A stretch of 64,000 nt of DNA from Nostoc sp. LPT (GTDB lineage: Bacteria > Cyanobacteriota > Cyanobacteriia > Cyanobacteriales > Nostocaceae), in contig NZ_JABXKF010000105.1 of NCBI RefSeq assembly GCF_017115165.1, positions 62,001-126,000 of the forward strand, given 5' to 3'. Shown here one piece after another: positions 54,503-63,640 of the stretch (positions are counted from its first letter, which is position 1; every line of letters begins with the position of its first letter). The notes below the pieces were generated by a model. That model did not search any database and was not told the origin of the DNA. It saw nothing but the letters and a program-made list of their open reading frames with translations. The translations under genes were made by a program, and so were the position numbers.

Positions 54503-55234
54503 TCTTCAAAATTTATGTGTTGTATTCTATAGTTCTCTACCACTTACATAATCTCAACTGATAAAATTTTTGTTGAGTTTTGTTTTATACAAAAATGTTT
54601 GTGGGTTGAGATTTTATTCTCACGATTTACGTAGAATATTATCAATTCTAACATCAAGTTTCATGAGAAGCACTGTATTTATATATACATGATATTTATT
54701 AAATAAAGTAAATTTTCAGTTTATAGCTAACATTAGTACTGCTGAAATTAGCTGTTACTAATAGATTTTTAGAACAAATAAAAATAATATGAATAATAAG
54801 TCAAAATTCTGAATTCTGAATTTATAAGAGGCAATTAAGTAGGGTTTAAAACCTACAATTAATTAAAGACCACTAAATCAAAAATTAGACTCTATGCTTA
54901 AACTTACCTATGCCTCCGAGTTTTGATGACCGATTCCTGAATTATTTCTTGATAATTTCTTAATAATATTGGTTTGTTTTAAGAACAACAACTAATGAGC
55001 TAATTTACAATCATTTGACAGATTGGAATCTCAGAAAAGATATTTTTGTCTTACTGGCGTGGATAATTCAGAATTTATATTGACAAAATCAGGTAAAATG
55101 CGGTAGACTAGTACACTGTTTAAAGCGTATTTATTGCTGCACTAGGCTAAAAGTATATCAATAACATTGGTAGCTAATATTGCCTAAGTGATGCCTAGTT
55201 GCTACTTTTTTGTTGTTTATTAATAGAGGTGAAC
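54503..55234. other. ~730-bp intergenic region
   Basis: AT-rich spacer between divergent genes. It contains a GTAGGGTTTAAAACCTAC hairpin (54839-54856) and a CAAAATTCTGAATTCTGAAT stretch (heptamer-like). No ORF, tRNA or other RNA was recognised. The last 100 bp should carry the promoter of the small basic protein gene. Confidence 0.35.
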
Positions 55235-55399
55235 ATGGCCAAGCGCCGTAACCCGAAAAAAGAAAAGGCGCTACGTAACCAGGCGTATGCCAGAAAGTTT
55301 CGTAAACGGACTACGACAGGAAGAATGCAGAGAAGGTTCCAACAAAGACCACCAAAGAGTGAGGAAGAAGAAGGCGCAGCAGCAGCTGACACTGAATAA
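55235..55399 (+). CDS. Small basic conserved cyanobacterial protein
   Basis: A 54-aa protein, strongly basic for the first 40 residues (MAKRRNPKKEKALRNQAYA) and acidic at the end (EEEEGAAAADTE). The ribosome-binding site AGAGGTG lies 6 bp before the ATG at 55235. The composition suggests RNA or ribosome binding, but no family function is known to me. The frame is open upstream to 55199, which is not part of the conserved start. Confidence 0.75.
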   Translation: MAKRRNPKKEKALRNQAYARKFRKRTTTGRMQRRFQQRPPKSEEEEGAAAADTE

Positions 55400-55587
55400 G
55401 CTGCCTGCCTAAATCCTTATTGTTTGGGTTATTTACCTATTTACCTTTTGGGGCGCACATTTATTTGTACGCCCTTATTTATTTTTGGGCATTGGGCGTT
55501 AGGAGTGCTGAGTTAGGAGTTAAGAGTTAGGAGTTAAAAGTTAGGAGTTTTGTTTATCTCCTCATCTCCCTCATCTCCTCAATCCCT

Positions 55588-56973
55588 CTATTGAGCAATT
55601 TGAGCACGGGCGGCTATGAGTGCTTTGTTTACCTGTACAAAGCCAGTTCCTCCGTAACTGTTGCGGGCAGCAACAACTTGACGGGGGGATATCGCCTCAT
55701 AAATATCTGCTGCAAATGCCGGATGTAGTTGTTGCCACTCTTCTAATTTCAAATCTTTTAGGAGTTTACCTGCGGCAATACTAGTTTTTACCACCTTACC
55801 CACAAGGTTGTAAGCTTCCCGAAAAGGAACGCCCCGTGCTGCCAGATAATCTGCGACATCGGTGGCATTAGAAAAATCCTCCGCTACAGCTGATGCTAAC
55901 CGCTGGGTACGAAATTCTAAGCCTTCCCTGAGCAAAATTGTCATCGCTTCTAGTGAGGCTTTGACTGTGTTAACGCTATCAAATAGACCTTCTTTATCTT
56001 CTTGTAAGTCTTTGTTATACGCCAGGGGTAGCCCTTTCATAATGACCAACATCGCTTGGAGATGACCGAATACACGTCCCGTTTTCCCCCGCACCAATTC
56101 TGGGACATCGGGGTTTTTCTTTTGAGGCATGATACTGGAACCTGTAGCACAGCTATCTTTGAGGGAGACGAAGCGAAATTCTTCAGATGACCAAAGAATG
56201 ACTTCTTCTGCAAGGCGGCTGAGGTGAACCATAATCAAGCTAGCAGCACACAAGAATTCGATCGCAAAATCGCGATCGCTCACTCCATCGAGGCTATTAG
56301 CATAAATATCGTCAAAATTCAAGACTTTGGCTGTGTAGTGGCGATCGATAGGGAAAGTAGTTCCCGCTAAAGCACCGCACCCCAAAGGTGAGATATTCAC
56401 GCGGCGAGAAACATCTCCTAAGCGTTCCCAGTCACGTTGCACCATTTGAAAATATGCCAAGAGGTGATGAGCTAAACTCACGGGTTGGGCGCGTTGGAGG
56501 TGGGTATAGCCAGGAATCAGAGTTTCAACGTGCTTTTCGGCTATATCCAGTAAAACACCTTGAAATTCTCGCAATTCGCTTTTGATTTGTTGAATTTGGT
56601 CGCGCAGGTAGAGTCTGGTATCAGTGCCAACTTGGTCATTACGCGATCGCGCCGTATGCACCTTTTTACCCACATCGCCGACAATTTCTGTCAGTCGTCG
56701 TTCAACTGCAAAATGTACATCTTCAGCATCGATACCAGGCTGAAATTTTCCCTGGCGGTACTCTTGGCGAATTTGTTCTAAACCGGCAACCAGTTGCTCT
56801 CCTTCTTCTGGGGAGATGATGCCCGTGTGAGCAAGCATTTTGGCATGAGCTTGAGAACCAGTGAGGTCATATTCGATTAATTCAATATCAAAACTTATAC
56901 TGGCATTAAAACGAGCGATCGCTGGATGCAACGCTGATTCAAACCGCTGGCTCCAAGTTTGTTTTTCAGTCAT
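55588..56973 (-). CDS. argH: Argininosuccinate lyase
   Basis: About 461 aa, fumarase/aspartase superfamily. Motifs are HTARSRNDQVGTDTRLYLR (~105), GYTHLQRAQPVS (~155), and the signature TGSSIMPQKKNPD (~280), whose second Ser is catalytic. It splits argininosuccinate into arginine and fumarate, the last step of arginine synthesis. ATG 56973 (MTEKQTWSQRFE) is the usual start; the frame extends to 56997. Simple repeats (GGAGTTA-type, ~55500-55545) lie beyond the 3' end. Confidence 0.96.
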   Translation of the reverse strand: MTEKQTWSQRFESALHPAIARFNASISFDIELIEYDLTGSQAHAKMLAHTGIISPEEGEQLVAGLEQIRQEYRQGKFQPGIDAEDVHFAVERRLTEIVGDVGKKVHTARSRNDQVGTDTRLYLRDQIQQIKSELREFQGVLLDIAEKHVETLIPGYTHLQRAQPVSLAHHLLAYFQMVQRDWERLGDVSRRVNISPLGCGALAGTTFPIDRHYTAKVLNFDDIYANSLDGVSDRDFAIEFLCAASLIMVHLSRLAEEVILWSSEEFRFVSLKDSCATGSSIMPQKKNPDVPELVRGKTGRVFGHLQAMLVIMKGLPLAYNKDLQEDKEGLFDSVNTVKASLEAMTILLREGLEFRTQRLASAVAEDFSNATDVADYLAARGVPFREAYNLVGKVVKTSIAAGKLLKDLKLEEWQQLHPAFAADIYEAISPRQVVAARNSYGGTGFVQVNKALIAARAQIAQ

Positions 56974-57048
56974 AAATATCAGAGGAGTGGGCATCAATTT
57001 TGGATTTTAGATTAATCATCAATCTAAAATCCAAAATCTAAAATTACT

Positions 57049-57255
57049 TTAACCGTAGCTAGTTAGATTCCGAATCATATAGCCAATGACTAAACCAATC
57101 AACAATGCCCACACTTGACCTGTTTGTATAAAGTGGCTCCAAGCTTTTTGCATCTGACCCATAACGTTTGGATCGGTGATTGTTTGTGCTAGGGCTGTCC
57201 AATTTACAGGCAAATGCCAAAGTAACTGAGATATCAAATCGCTGTAATTGCTCAT
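57049..57255 (-). CDS. Small membrane protein, cyanobacterial
   Basis: A 68-aa protein. It has a polar/aromatic N-terminal half (DLISQLLWHLPVNWTALAQ) and one membrane helix, VWALLIGLVIGYMIRNLTS, at 48-66. No function is known. It lies between argH and larB on the same strand. Start ATG 57255. Confidence 0.65.
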   Translation of the reverse strand: MSNYSDLISQLLWHLPVNWTALAQTITDPNVMGQMQKAWSHFIQTGQVWALLIGLVIGYMIRNLTSYG

Positions 57256-57362
57256 CTTTGGTGATTAAGAAGTTAGGGGTGGCAAATTTCAGCATCAGTT
57301 TATTATTTACATTAATTACTGATATTTACTGAAATATTTGGATATAACTTCAATGTCTTAAC

Positions 57363-58151
57363 TCAAGATGCAGCCGATGCCAACCGCAATTTCTCGGCAG
57401 TCCGCAAAATTTGCCCCGCTAAAACTGCTGCACCAAAACCATTATCGATATTTACTACCCCTACTCCCGCAGCACAAGAGTTAAGCATTGTCAATAAAGG
57501 TGCTAAACCGCCAAAACTTGCGCCATAACCGATGCTGGTGGGTACAGCAATCACAGGACAACTCGCTAAACCAGCGACAACGCTGGGTAAAGCGCCTTCC
57601 ATCCCCGCCACGACAATCAACACCGATGCTGATTCAATCAGGTGGCGGTTACTCAGCAAACGGTGAATTCCAGCAACGCCAACATCCCAGAGGCGCTGGA
57701 CGCGAAAACCAGAAAGTTCAGCAGTGACAGCAGCTTCTTCAGCAACGGGTAAATCGGCGGTACCAGCAGAAAGAATACCGATCTCACCGCAGAATTGTGG
57801 TTCGATGGTAGGGGGAGCGATCGCACAAATTCGCGCCGATTCATAATATCGCAAACCGCTAACTTTTGATTGCAGTGCGGTATAAACTGCTGATTCAATG
57901 CGGGTTGCCATTACTACAGGGTTACGGAGGCGCATCACTTCCATAATTTGAGCAATTTGTTCGGGCGTTTTACCAGGGCCCCAAATCACCTCTGGGAAAC
58001 CAGTTCTTAGCTGGCGATGGTGGTCAATTTTGGCAAATTCACCTACAGATTCATAAGCTAAGTCTTTGAGTGAGTCTAATGCCACATCTGGCGTAACTTT
58101 ACCATTGGCAACCGCTTCCAGGAGCGATCGCAAACTTTTTTCATCGGTCAT
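57363..58151 (-). CDS. larB: Nickel pincer cofactor biosynthesis protein LarB
   Basis: A 262-aa protein of the PurE-like (AIR carboxylase) fold: GFPEVIWGPGKTPEQI, RYYESARICAI, ILSAGTADLPVAEEA, VVAGMEGALPSVVAGL and PTSIGYGASFGGLAPLL. LarB carboxylates and hydrolyses nicotinic acid adenine dinucleotide to start the pincer cofactor of lactate racemase-like enzymes. LarC and LarE are not in the window. The first 43 codons are duplicated in altered form at 60042-60173. Start ATG 58151. Confidence 0.93.
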   Translation of the reverse strand: MTDEKSLRSLLEAVANGKVTPDVALDSLKDLAYESVGEFAKIDHHRQLRTGFPEVIWGPGKTPEQIAQIMEVMRLRNPVVMATRIESAVYTALQSKVSGLRYYESARICAIAPPTIEPQFCGEIGILSAGTADLPVAEEAAVTAELSGFRVQRLWDVGVAGIHRLLSNRHLIESASVLIVVAGMEGALPSVVAGLASCPVIAVPTSIGYGASFGGLAPLLTMLNSCAAGVGVVNIDNGFGAAVLAGQILRTAEKLRLASAAS

Positions 58152-58225
58152 TGGTAATTAGCCCTTTGTCTTTTGTTCTTAGTTGTTTATCAGTCGTCCA
58201 ATGCCCAATGCCCAATACCCCATGC

Positions 58226-60016
58226 TTAATCGGTTACTTTCAATTCGTAAAGATTCCAAAATGGGCCACCAAGAGCAGTATATTGAATTCCTTGGAAGCG
58301 ATCGCGCACTGCTTGCAGATTCAACCTCTCCACTAAATGAATAAACGGCAACTGTTCTGAGGCAATGCGCTGATATTCATAATAAATTTCCTTGCGCTTG
58401 TTTTCATCCAATACCTGTGCGCCTTTAATGTAAAGCCTGTCAATTTCCTTTTCCCAGTCGGAAACTTCCCAGCCAATTATGGGTGGATCTCCCGGTTGTG
58501 GCCCCAAATTAAATGCGTGGGATGCACCGGTAATTCTCCATATTTTGCTAGCGCCGTGGGGTTCAATACCGCCTTCAGTAAATCCTCCAAGGTAACAATC
58601 CCAATTATGCGTAACTTTGAGTTTTTCTAGATAGGAATTGAAACTGAGAATTTGCAAATCTACTTGAATCCCAATATTAGCGAGATCCCGCCTGATTTGG
58701 GATGCCATATCTCCTCTAACTTTTCTTTCCGAATTCGTTAAGAGTGTAAATCTGACTCTGTTACCATCAGTATCTAAAAGCTGATTTTGGTCATTATATT
58801 TGAAACCAGCTTTTAACAATAATTTCTTCGATTTATCTGGTTCGTAATTATATACTTTTAGCCCTTTTTCTGGAGTTAGGAAATAGGGACTTTTGACATA
58901 AACAAATGAATTTTGCAGTTCACCCAGTCCCCGATAAACATTTGTTTTCATCGTTTCGCGGTCGAGGGCGTAGGCTATAGCCTGCCTGAATTCCTTTTTA
59001 TTAAACCATATAGATTTAATTGGGTCTACAAAAGGTTTACCCTGAGAATTCTTTGCTTTAATCAGATTGAAAGCAATAAAACTCGTACTTGTACTTGGCC
59101 CACCGTTATAAATTTTAAACTTCGCCCGTTTTTCTTGTCGCTTCAGCAAACTGAAGCCTTCAGGAGGAACTTCTAAATTATCCAACTGCCCAGAGCGAAA
59201 ACTAATCAACTGGTTTTCAGTAGATTCAATAATTTGCCAAACAATACGCTCAATGTAAGGCTGAGAATTACCCTGAGCATCTTTGCGCCAGTAATATGGA
59301 TTACGCCGAAATATTATTCGCTGACTGGAAACGTAACTTTCCATGATATATGGGCCGTTACCAACAATTTGTTTCGGATCAGTGCCTGTTCCCCACATTG
59401 AGAGAAACTTAGGATTTCCATCAGATCCAACTGTGCGAATTGCTTTCTGTAGAGCATGGGCTGGCATAATTGGGATACCACCTACATATCTTAAAAAAGG
59501 AGCAAAGGGTTCTAGTATACTGAATTCAACTCGGCGCTCATCGATTTTTTTGACCTTTGGCAAAGTGCCCTTATCACCAATTCTTAGGGCATCCTTGGTA
59601 GAGGTGGGAATTTTGGGGTTGAGGTAGATTTCGTTATAAGTAAAGACAACATCATCAGCAGTCATTGGCTGACCATCTGACCACTTAATTCCTTCTCGCA
59701 GAGTGATCACAATCCGTTGACCATCTTCAGAAACTTCCCAGTCCTCTGCTAAAGCAGGCTCTAGTTTTGTAGTTAGGGGATTCTCATTAATCAATGAGTC
59801 ATAGATGAACCTAAAAACACTATATGCTGATTCATTTAAAGCATAGTTAAAAGTTGAAGGCTCACTCAAAACTGCGGTGACGAGTTGCGGTACTTGAGCA
59901 GCTGCGCTTTTAAAGTTCGCTGGGTTGCAGGCAGTAAGTGTAAGTGCTATTGCTGAAGTCAGAAATATTGGCAACCAAAAACGCCTAATTGCAAAAAAGA
60001 TGAAGGGTGATTTCAT
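58226..60016 (-). CDS. ABC transporter solute-binding lipoprotein (SBP_bac_5), copy 1
   Basis: About 596 aa. The lipoprotein signal is LPIFLTSAIALTLTAC with Cys30 as the anchor. The family-5 peptide/nickel-binding fold follows (LAEDWEVSEDGQRIVITLREG, KWSDGQPMTADDVVFTYNEI, YYWRKDAQGNSQPYIERIVW). No permease or ATPase lies nearby. ATG 60016 (MKSPFIFFA) is the natural start; the frame is open to 60091. It is a close tandem paralogue of the gene at 60237-62021. Substrate unknown; nickel is conceivable next to larB but unproven. Confidence 0.88.
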   Translation of the reverse strand: MKSPFIFFAIRRFWLPIFLTSAIALTLTACNPANFKSAAAQVPQLVTAVLSEPSTFNYALNESAYSVFRFIYDSLINENPLTTKLEPALAEDWEVSEDGQRIVITLREGIKWSDGQPMTADDVVFTYNEIYLNPKIPTSTKDALRIGDKGTLPKVKKIDERRVEFSILEPFAPFLRYVGGIPIMPAHALQKAIRTVGSDGNPKFLSMWGTGTDPKQIVGNGPYIMESYVSSQRIIFRRNPYYWRKDAQGNSQPYIERIVWQIIESTENQLISFRSGQLDNLEVPPEGFSLLKRQEKRAKFKIYNGGPSTSTSFIAFNLIKAKNSQGKPFVDPIKSIWFNKKEFRQAIAYALDRETMKTNVYRGLGELQNSFVYVKSPYFLTPEKGLKVYNYEPDKSKKLLLKAGFKYNDQNQLLDTDGNRVRFTLLTNSERKVRGDMASQIRRDLANIGIQVDLQILSFNSYLEKLKVTHNWDCYLGGFTEGGIEPHGASKIWRITGASHAFNLGPQPGDPPIIGWEVSDWEKEIDRLYIKGAQVLDENKRKEIYYEYQRIASEQLPFIHLVERLNLQAVRDRFQGIQYTALGGPFWNLYELKVTD

Positions 60017-60041
60017 AGAATTAAATTTACTGGAATTCTGT

Positions 60042-60173
60042 CTAATTATGGTCAATAAATTCACCCGCAGGTTTATAAGACAAAGATTCAAGTGTGTATA
60101 ATCCTATATCTGGAGTAACTTTACCATTGGCAACCGCTTCTAAGAGCGATCGCAAAGTTTTTTCATCAGTCAT
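60042..60173 (-). pseudogene. larB 5'-end duplicate
   Basis: ATG 60173 reads MTDEKTLRSLLEAVANGKVT, then PDIGLYTLESLSYKPAGEF and IDHN*, a diverged copy of the LarB N-terminus (MTDEKSLRSLLEAVANGKVT..., SVGEFAKIDHH). The remaining ~220 codons are absent. It lies between the two solute-binding protein genes and marks the junction of their tandem duplication. Confidence 0.88.
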
Positions 60174-60236
60174 TAGTCTTTTGTCCTTTGTCCTTCATTG
60201 TTTGTAATTAGCGATTAGTTAGTAGACAACTAATGA

Positions 60237-62021
60237 CTAATTCATTACTTTAATTTCATGAATGTTCCAGAATGCGCCACCAAGAGCAGAGAATCTGATA
60301 CCTTCAAAGCGATTACGGACTGCTGACATTGACAACTGATTAACTAGGTAAATCAACGGTAAATTTTCCTGAGTAATTCGCTGCGTTTCCCCATAAATTT
60401 CTTTCACTTTTGCTTCATCAAACTCCTGTGCAGCTTGAATGTAAAGCTTACCAATTTCTGCTTCCCAAGGAGCTACTTCCCGACCCTCAATCGGTTGTTG
60501 TCCAGGTTGTGGTTTCTGATTAAACATATGCAATCCACCTTCGGGAGACCAGACATTTGCTCCATCATTGGGTTCTAAACCACCCGTCAGACCCAGCATC
60601 GAAGCTTCCCAGTCTAAAGAATTAGAAAGCTTGTCTGTATAAGTATTCCATGCCAATGGAGTGAAATCGACTTGCATACCGATCTTACTCAAGTCTCGTT
60701 TAATTTGCGATCCAATTGCTTCGCGGATTTTATTTCCAGAATTAGTGAGCAAAGTGAAGCGAACGCGGTTAGCTTCAGCGTCTAATAACTGACCTTGTTG
60801 ATTGTACTTAAATCCAGCTTTAATTAGCAGTTCCTTTGCTTTATTAATATTATAATCATAAGTTTTTAATCCTTCTTTTGGCGAAAGGTAATAAGGACTT
60901 TGTACTGTAATTGGTGAATTTTGTGGTTCACCCAAGCCGCGGTAAGTGTTATTAATCATCGTTTTGCGGTCGATAGCATAAGCTACTGCTTGCCTAAATT
61001 CAACTGTATTGAACCAGCGTGATTTAACTGGATTTACCAATGGTTTTCCGTTTCTTTTACCTTTATTTAAATTAAATAAAACAAACGTTGTACCAGTTCC
61101 AGGTTCATTGCCGTAAATTTTAAAGTTACCCTGCTTTTCTTGCACCTTTAGCAAAGAAAAGTATTCAGGTGTTACTGGCACAGTATCTAATCCACCAGAC
61201 CGAAATTGCAGCAAAGAAGTATCCGTATTTTCGACGATTTGCCAAACCATGCGTTCAATATAAGGCTGAGATTTACCTTGGTTGTCCTTGCGCCAGTAGT
61301 AGGGATTGCGTCGAAATACTACACGTTCACTTGTGTCATAGCGTTCAACTTTATAAGGGCCGTTGACAATAATTTGCTTGGTGGGAGTATCAACACCCCA
61401 CTTACTCAAAAAGGTCGGCTTTCCTTCTGAATCTTTCTGTTTTATAGATTCTCGCAGTGCATGGGCAGGTAAGATAGAAGTGCCTGTATTTAGTAAGAAA
61501 GGTCTAAAGGGTTCCGGTAGAGTAAATTCTACCTGGCGTTCATCGAGTTTTCGCACCGTAGGTAGCTTGCGACTGACACCAATTCTGAAGCCATCTCTGG
61601 TATCTGTAGGAATCGCTTCATTCAAGTAGATTTCGTTGTAAGTAAATACAACGTCTTCAGCTGTGAGTGGCTGCCCATCAGACCATTTTAAGCCTTCACG
61701 TAAAGTAAAAGTAAATCGCAATTTGTCATCAGAAATTTGCCATGATTCTGCTAAGTCTGGCTCAACTTTACCAGTAATTGGATTTTGGGTAACTAATCCT
61801 ATGTATGTCAAACCAAAAATATTTGGTGATTCTTGACTCAGAGCAAGGTTGAAAGTTTTGGGATCACTGAGAATGCTACTTACCAATTGCGGTACTTGAG
61901 CAGATGCGCTTTTGAAGTTAGTTGGGTTGCAGGCGGTAAGTGTAAGTGCTGTTGCTGAAGTCAGAATTATTGGCAACCAAAAATATTTAATTGCTAGAAA
62001 TATTTGTCTAAAAAATTTCAT
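60237..62021 (-). CDS. ABC transporter solute-binding lipoprotein (SBP_bac_5), copy 2
   Basis: A 594-aa protein. The lipobox is ALTLTAC, with Cys31. The body matches copy 1 throughout (LAESWQISDDKLRFTFTLREG, KWSDGQPLTAEDVVFTYNEI, YYWRKDNQGKSQPYIERMVW). It is a periplasmic binding protein anchored in the membrane; transporter partners are elsewhere. Differences in the middle and C-terminus suggest the pair may have different ligands. Start ATG 62021. Confidence 0.9.
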   Translation of the reverse strand: MKFFRQIFLAIKYFWLPIILTSATALTLTACNPTNFKSASAQVPQLVSSILSDPKTFNLALSQESPNIFGLTYIGLVTQNPITGKVEPDLAESWQISDDKLRFTFTLREGLKWSDGQPLTAEDVVFTYNEIYLNEAIPTDTRDGFRIGVSRKLPTVRKLDERQVEFTLPEPFRPFLLNTGTSILPAHALRESIKQKDSEGKPTFLSKWGVDTPTKQIIVNGPYKVERYDTSERVVFRRNPYYWRKDNQGKSQPYIERMVWQIVENTDTSLLQFRSGGLDTVPVTPEYFSLLKVQEKQGNFKIYGNEPGTGTTFVLFNLNKGKRNGKPLVNPVKSRWFNTVEFRQAVAYAIDRKTMINNTYRGLGEPQNSPITVQSPYYLSPKEGLKTYDYNINKAKELLIKAGFKYNQQGQLLDAEANRVRFTLLTNSGNKIREAIGSQIKRDLSKIGMQVDFTPLAWNTYTDKLSNSLDWEASMLGLTGGLEPNDGANVWSPEGGLHMFNQKPQPGQQPIEGREVAPWEAEIGKLYIQAAQEFDEAKVKEIYGETQRITQENLPLIYLVNQLSMSAVRNRFEGIRFSALGGAFWNIHEIKVMN

Positions 62022-62082
62022 AATTTCAAATTTATTTTGATCCTAATCAGTTTTCAATATCTCGATCAGAAGCTAAAGAAAG

Positions 62083-62568
62083 TTATTCTGAAGCACCTAG
62101 CAAGACAACAGCATAAGCACATATACCTTCTTCACGTCCAACAGGGCCTAATTTTTCGTTAGTAGTAGCTTTGATGCCAATTTGATTTGGTTGTAATTCT
62201 AAAACAGTCGCTAGTTTGTCGCGCATCTTGTGAATATGCGGCTTTAATTTTGGACGTTCTGCTACTATTACCGAGTCAATGTTTCCGATCTGCCAGCCTC
62301 GATCCCGAATAAGTTGATGTACTTGAGTTAATAGTACTAAACTATCTGCTCCTGCCCATTGGGGATCGGTAGGCGGAAAATAATGACCAATATCTCCTAA
62401 AGATAATGCCCCAAGCATGGCATCCATAATCGCGTGCGTTAACACATCAGCGTCACTGTGCCCCAACAAACCCAGTTCATGGGGAATTTGAATTCCACCT
62501 AAAATCAAAGCGCGATCGCTCACTAGTTGGTGAATATCGTAGCCATTACCAATACGAATTTTTGTCAT
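62083..62568 (-). CDS. ispF: 2-C-methyl-D-erythritol 2,4-cyclodiphosphate synthase
   Basis: A 161-aa protein of normal length. The metal site is in RIGNGYDIHQL (Asp9, His11) and LLGHSDADVLTHAIMDAML (His ~43). DIGHYFPPTDPQW and ATTNEKLGPVGREEGI are also present. It is the fifth enzyme of the MEP isoprenoid pathway. Its ATG (62568) lies at the inner end of a (GTCATTT)n repeat, which on this strand gives several further ATGs upstream in other phases. Confidence 0.95.
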   Translation of the reverse strand: MTKIRIGNGYDIHQLVSDRALILGGIQIPHELGLLGHSDADVLTHAIMDAMLGALSLGDIGHYFPPTDPQWAGADSLVLLTQVHQLIRDRGWQIGNIDSVIVAERPKLKPHIHKMRDKLATVLELQPNQIGIKATTNEKLGPVGREEGICAYAVVLLGASE

Positions 62569-62602
62569 TTGTCATTTGTCATTTGTCATTTGTCATTTGT
62601 CA
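62564..62602. repeat. Heptamer repeat (GTCATTT)n at the ispF start
   Basis: Five complete GTCATTT units and a partial one run through the ispF start codon. On the minus strand they read (AAATGAC)n, so an ATG recurs every 7 bases before the real start. Each upstream ATG opens a short frame (MTNDK then TGA). Confidence 0.85.
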
Positions 62603-62656
62603 GGAGTTATTATTCTCCCCCTGCTCCCCCTGCTCCCTCATCTTCCCCTACTCCCC

Positions 62657-63364
62657 CTACTCCCCCTGCTCCCCCTGCTCCCCCTGCTTCAATTTTTCCA
62701 GGAGATCGGGGCGGCGATCGCGGGTTTTTTGAATTTGTTGTTCGTAACGCCACCGGGCGATCGCTGCATGATTCCCACTGAGCAACACATCAGGCACTTT
62801 CAAGCCGCGAAAATTGGCAGGACGAGTATATTGGGGATAGTCCAATAACCCTTCCTCAAAACTTTCTGCTGTCAGCGACTCTGTTTTGGCCACAGTTCCT
62901 GGTATTAGTCGCACAACACCATTAATCAAAGCCATTGCTGGAATTTCCCCACCAGTCAGAATAAAATCGCCTAAAGATACTTCCCGAGTTACCAAATGCA
63001 GCACCCTCTCATCCACCCCTTCGTAATGCCCGCAAATAACTACTAACTGGTCATAATTTGTCACCAATTCTTTCAAAAGAGGTTGATTGATTGTTTGACC
63101 CTGTGGACTCATCAAAATTATTTCTCTTCGGGGAAGAGTTGGCAGCGACTCTACAGCCGTAAAAATCGGTTCTGGCTTCATTAGCATTCCCACACCGCCA
63201 CCGTAGGGTTCATCATCCACCTTTCGGTGCTTGTCAGTGGTAAAGTCCCGTGGATTAATCAGATGCACTTCGGCAATCTGTTTGGCTAAGGCTTTACCTA
63301 GCAGCCCAGAATTGAGAACAGAGTTAAAACAGTCAGGAAAAAGTGTAACTATATCAAAGCGCAC
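62657..63364 (-). CDS. trmD: tRNA (guanine-37-N1)-methyltransferase
   Basis: A 235-aa SPOUT enzyme. Motifs are MRFDIVTLFPD at the start, DEPYGGGVGMLMK (~71), SPQGQTINQPLL, CGHYEGVDERV (~113) and the knot loop SLGDFILTGGEIPAMALINGVVRL (~134-157). It methylates G37 of tRNAs to prevent frameshifting. The stop has moved into a simple repeat, so the protein ends KLKQGEQGEQGE. Start is GTG 63364; no ATG is near. Confidence 0.94.
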   Translation of the reverse strand: MRFDIVTLFPDCFNSVLNSGLLGKALAKQIAEVHLINPRDFTTDKHRKVDDEPYGGGVGMLMKPEPIFTAVESLPTLPRREIILMSPQGQTINQPLLKELVTNYDQLVVICGHYEGVDERVLHLVTREVSLGDFILTGGEIPAMALINGVVRLIPGTVAKTESLTAESFEEGLLDYPQYTRPANFRGLKVPDVLLSGNHAAIARWRYEQQIQKTRDRRPDLLEKLKQGEQGEQGE

Positions 63365-63461
63365 AGTTATTCGTATTCGAGGACACTAATCTTAAATTTG
63401 AATGTCTAGCAAATACCAGCAAGCCAAGGTCGGGTTAAACTCCAGTTAAACTTTATCAATA

Positions 63462-63475
63462 GTATCTAAAACTAC
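63462..63475. promoter_or_regulatory. Candidate NtcA-binding site
   Basis: GTATCTAAAACTAC matches GTA-N8-TAC exactly. It lies 98 bp before the trmD start and about 430 bp before cphB. NtcA is the nitrogen regulator of cyanobacteria, and cyanophycin genes are nitrogen-controlled in Anabaena. The 14-base palindrome is expected by chance several times in 64 kb, and no TAN3T box at the standard 22-bp spacing was found, so this is tentative. Confidence 0.35.
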
Positions 63476-63640
63476 CAGACCTCCTGGATTTTAGATGGGC
63501 TCAAAAGTTTTTCTAATTACTTAATTTATGTTTAAATGTTGTCACAACTACATTTAAATTAATAATCATATCAAGTTAACAACTTCCAGGATGCATCGAG
63601 CCAGCCTCAGAAAAAAGCGTAGTCTTAACTGCTCGTTCCC

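Noticed and set aside
54503..55234. tRNA or other known RNA in the long spacer
   Set aside because: No T-loop or acceptor-stem pattern was found on either strand.
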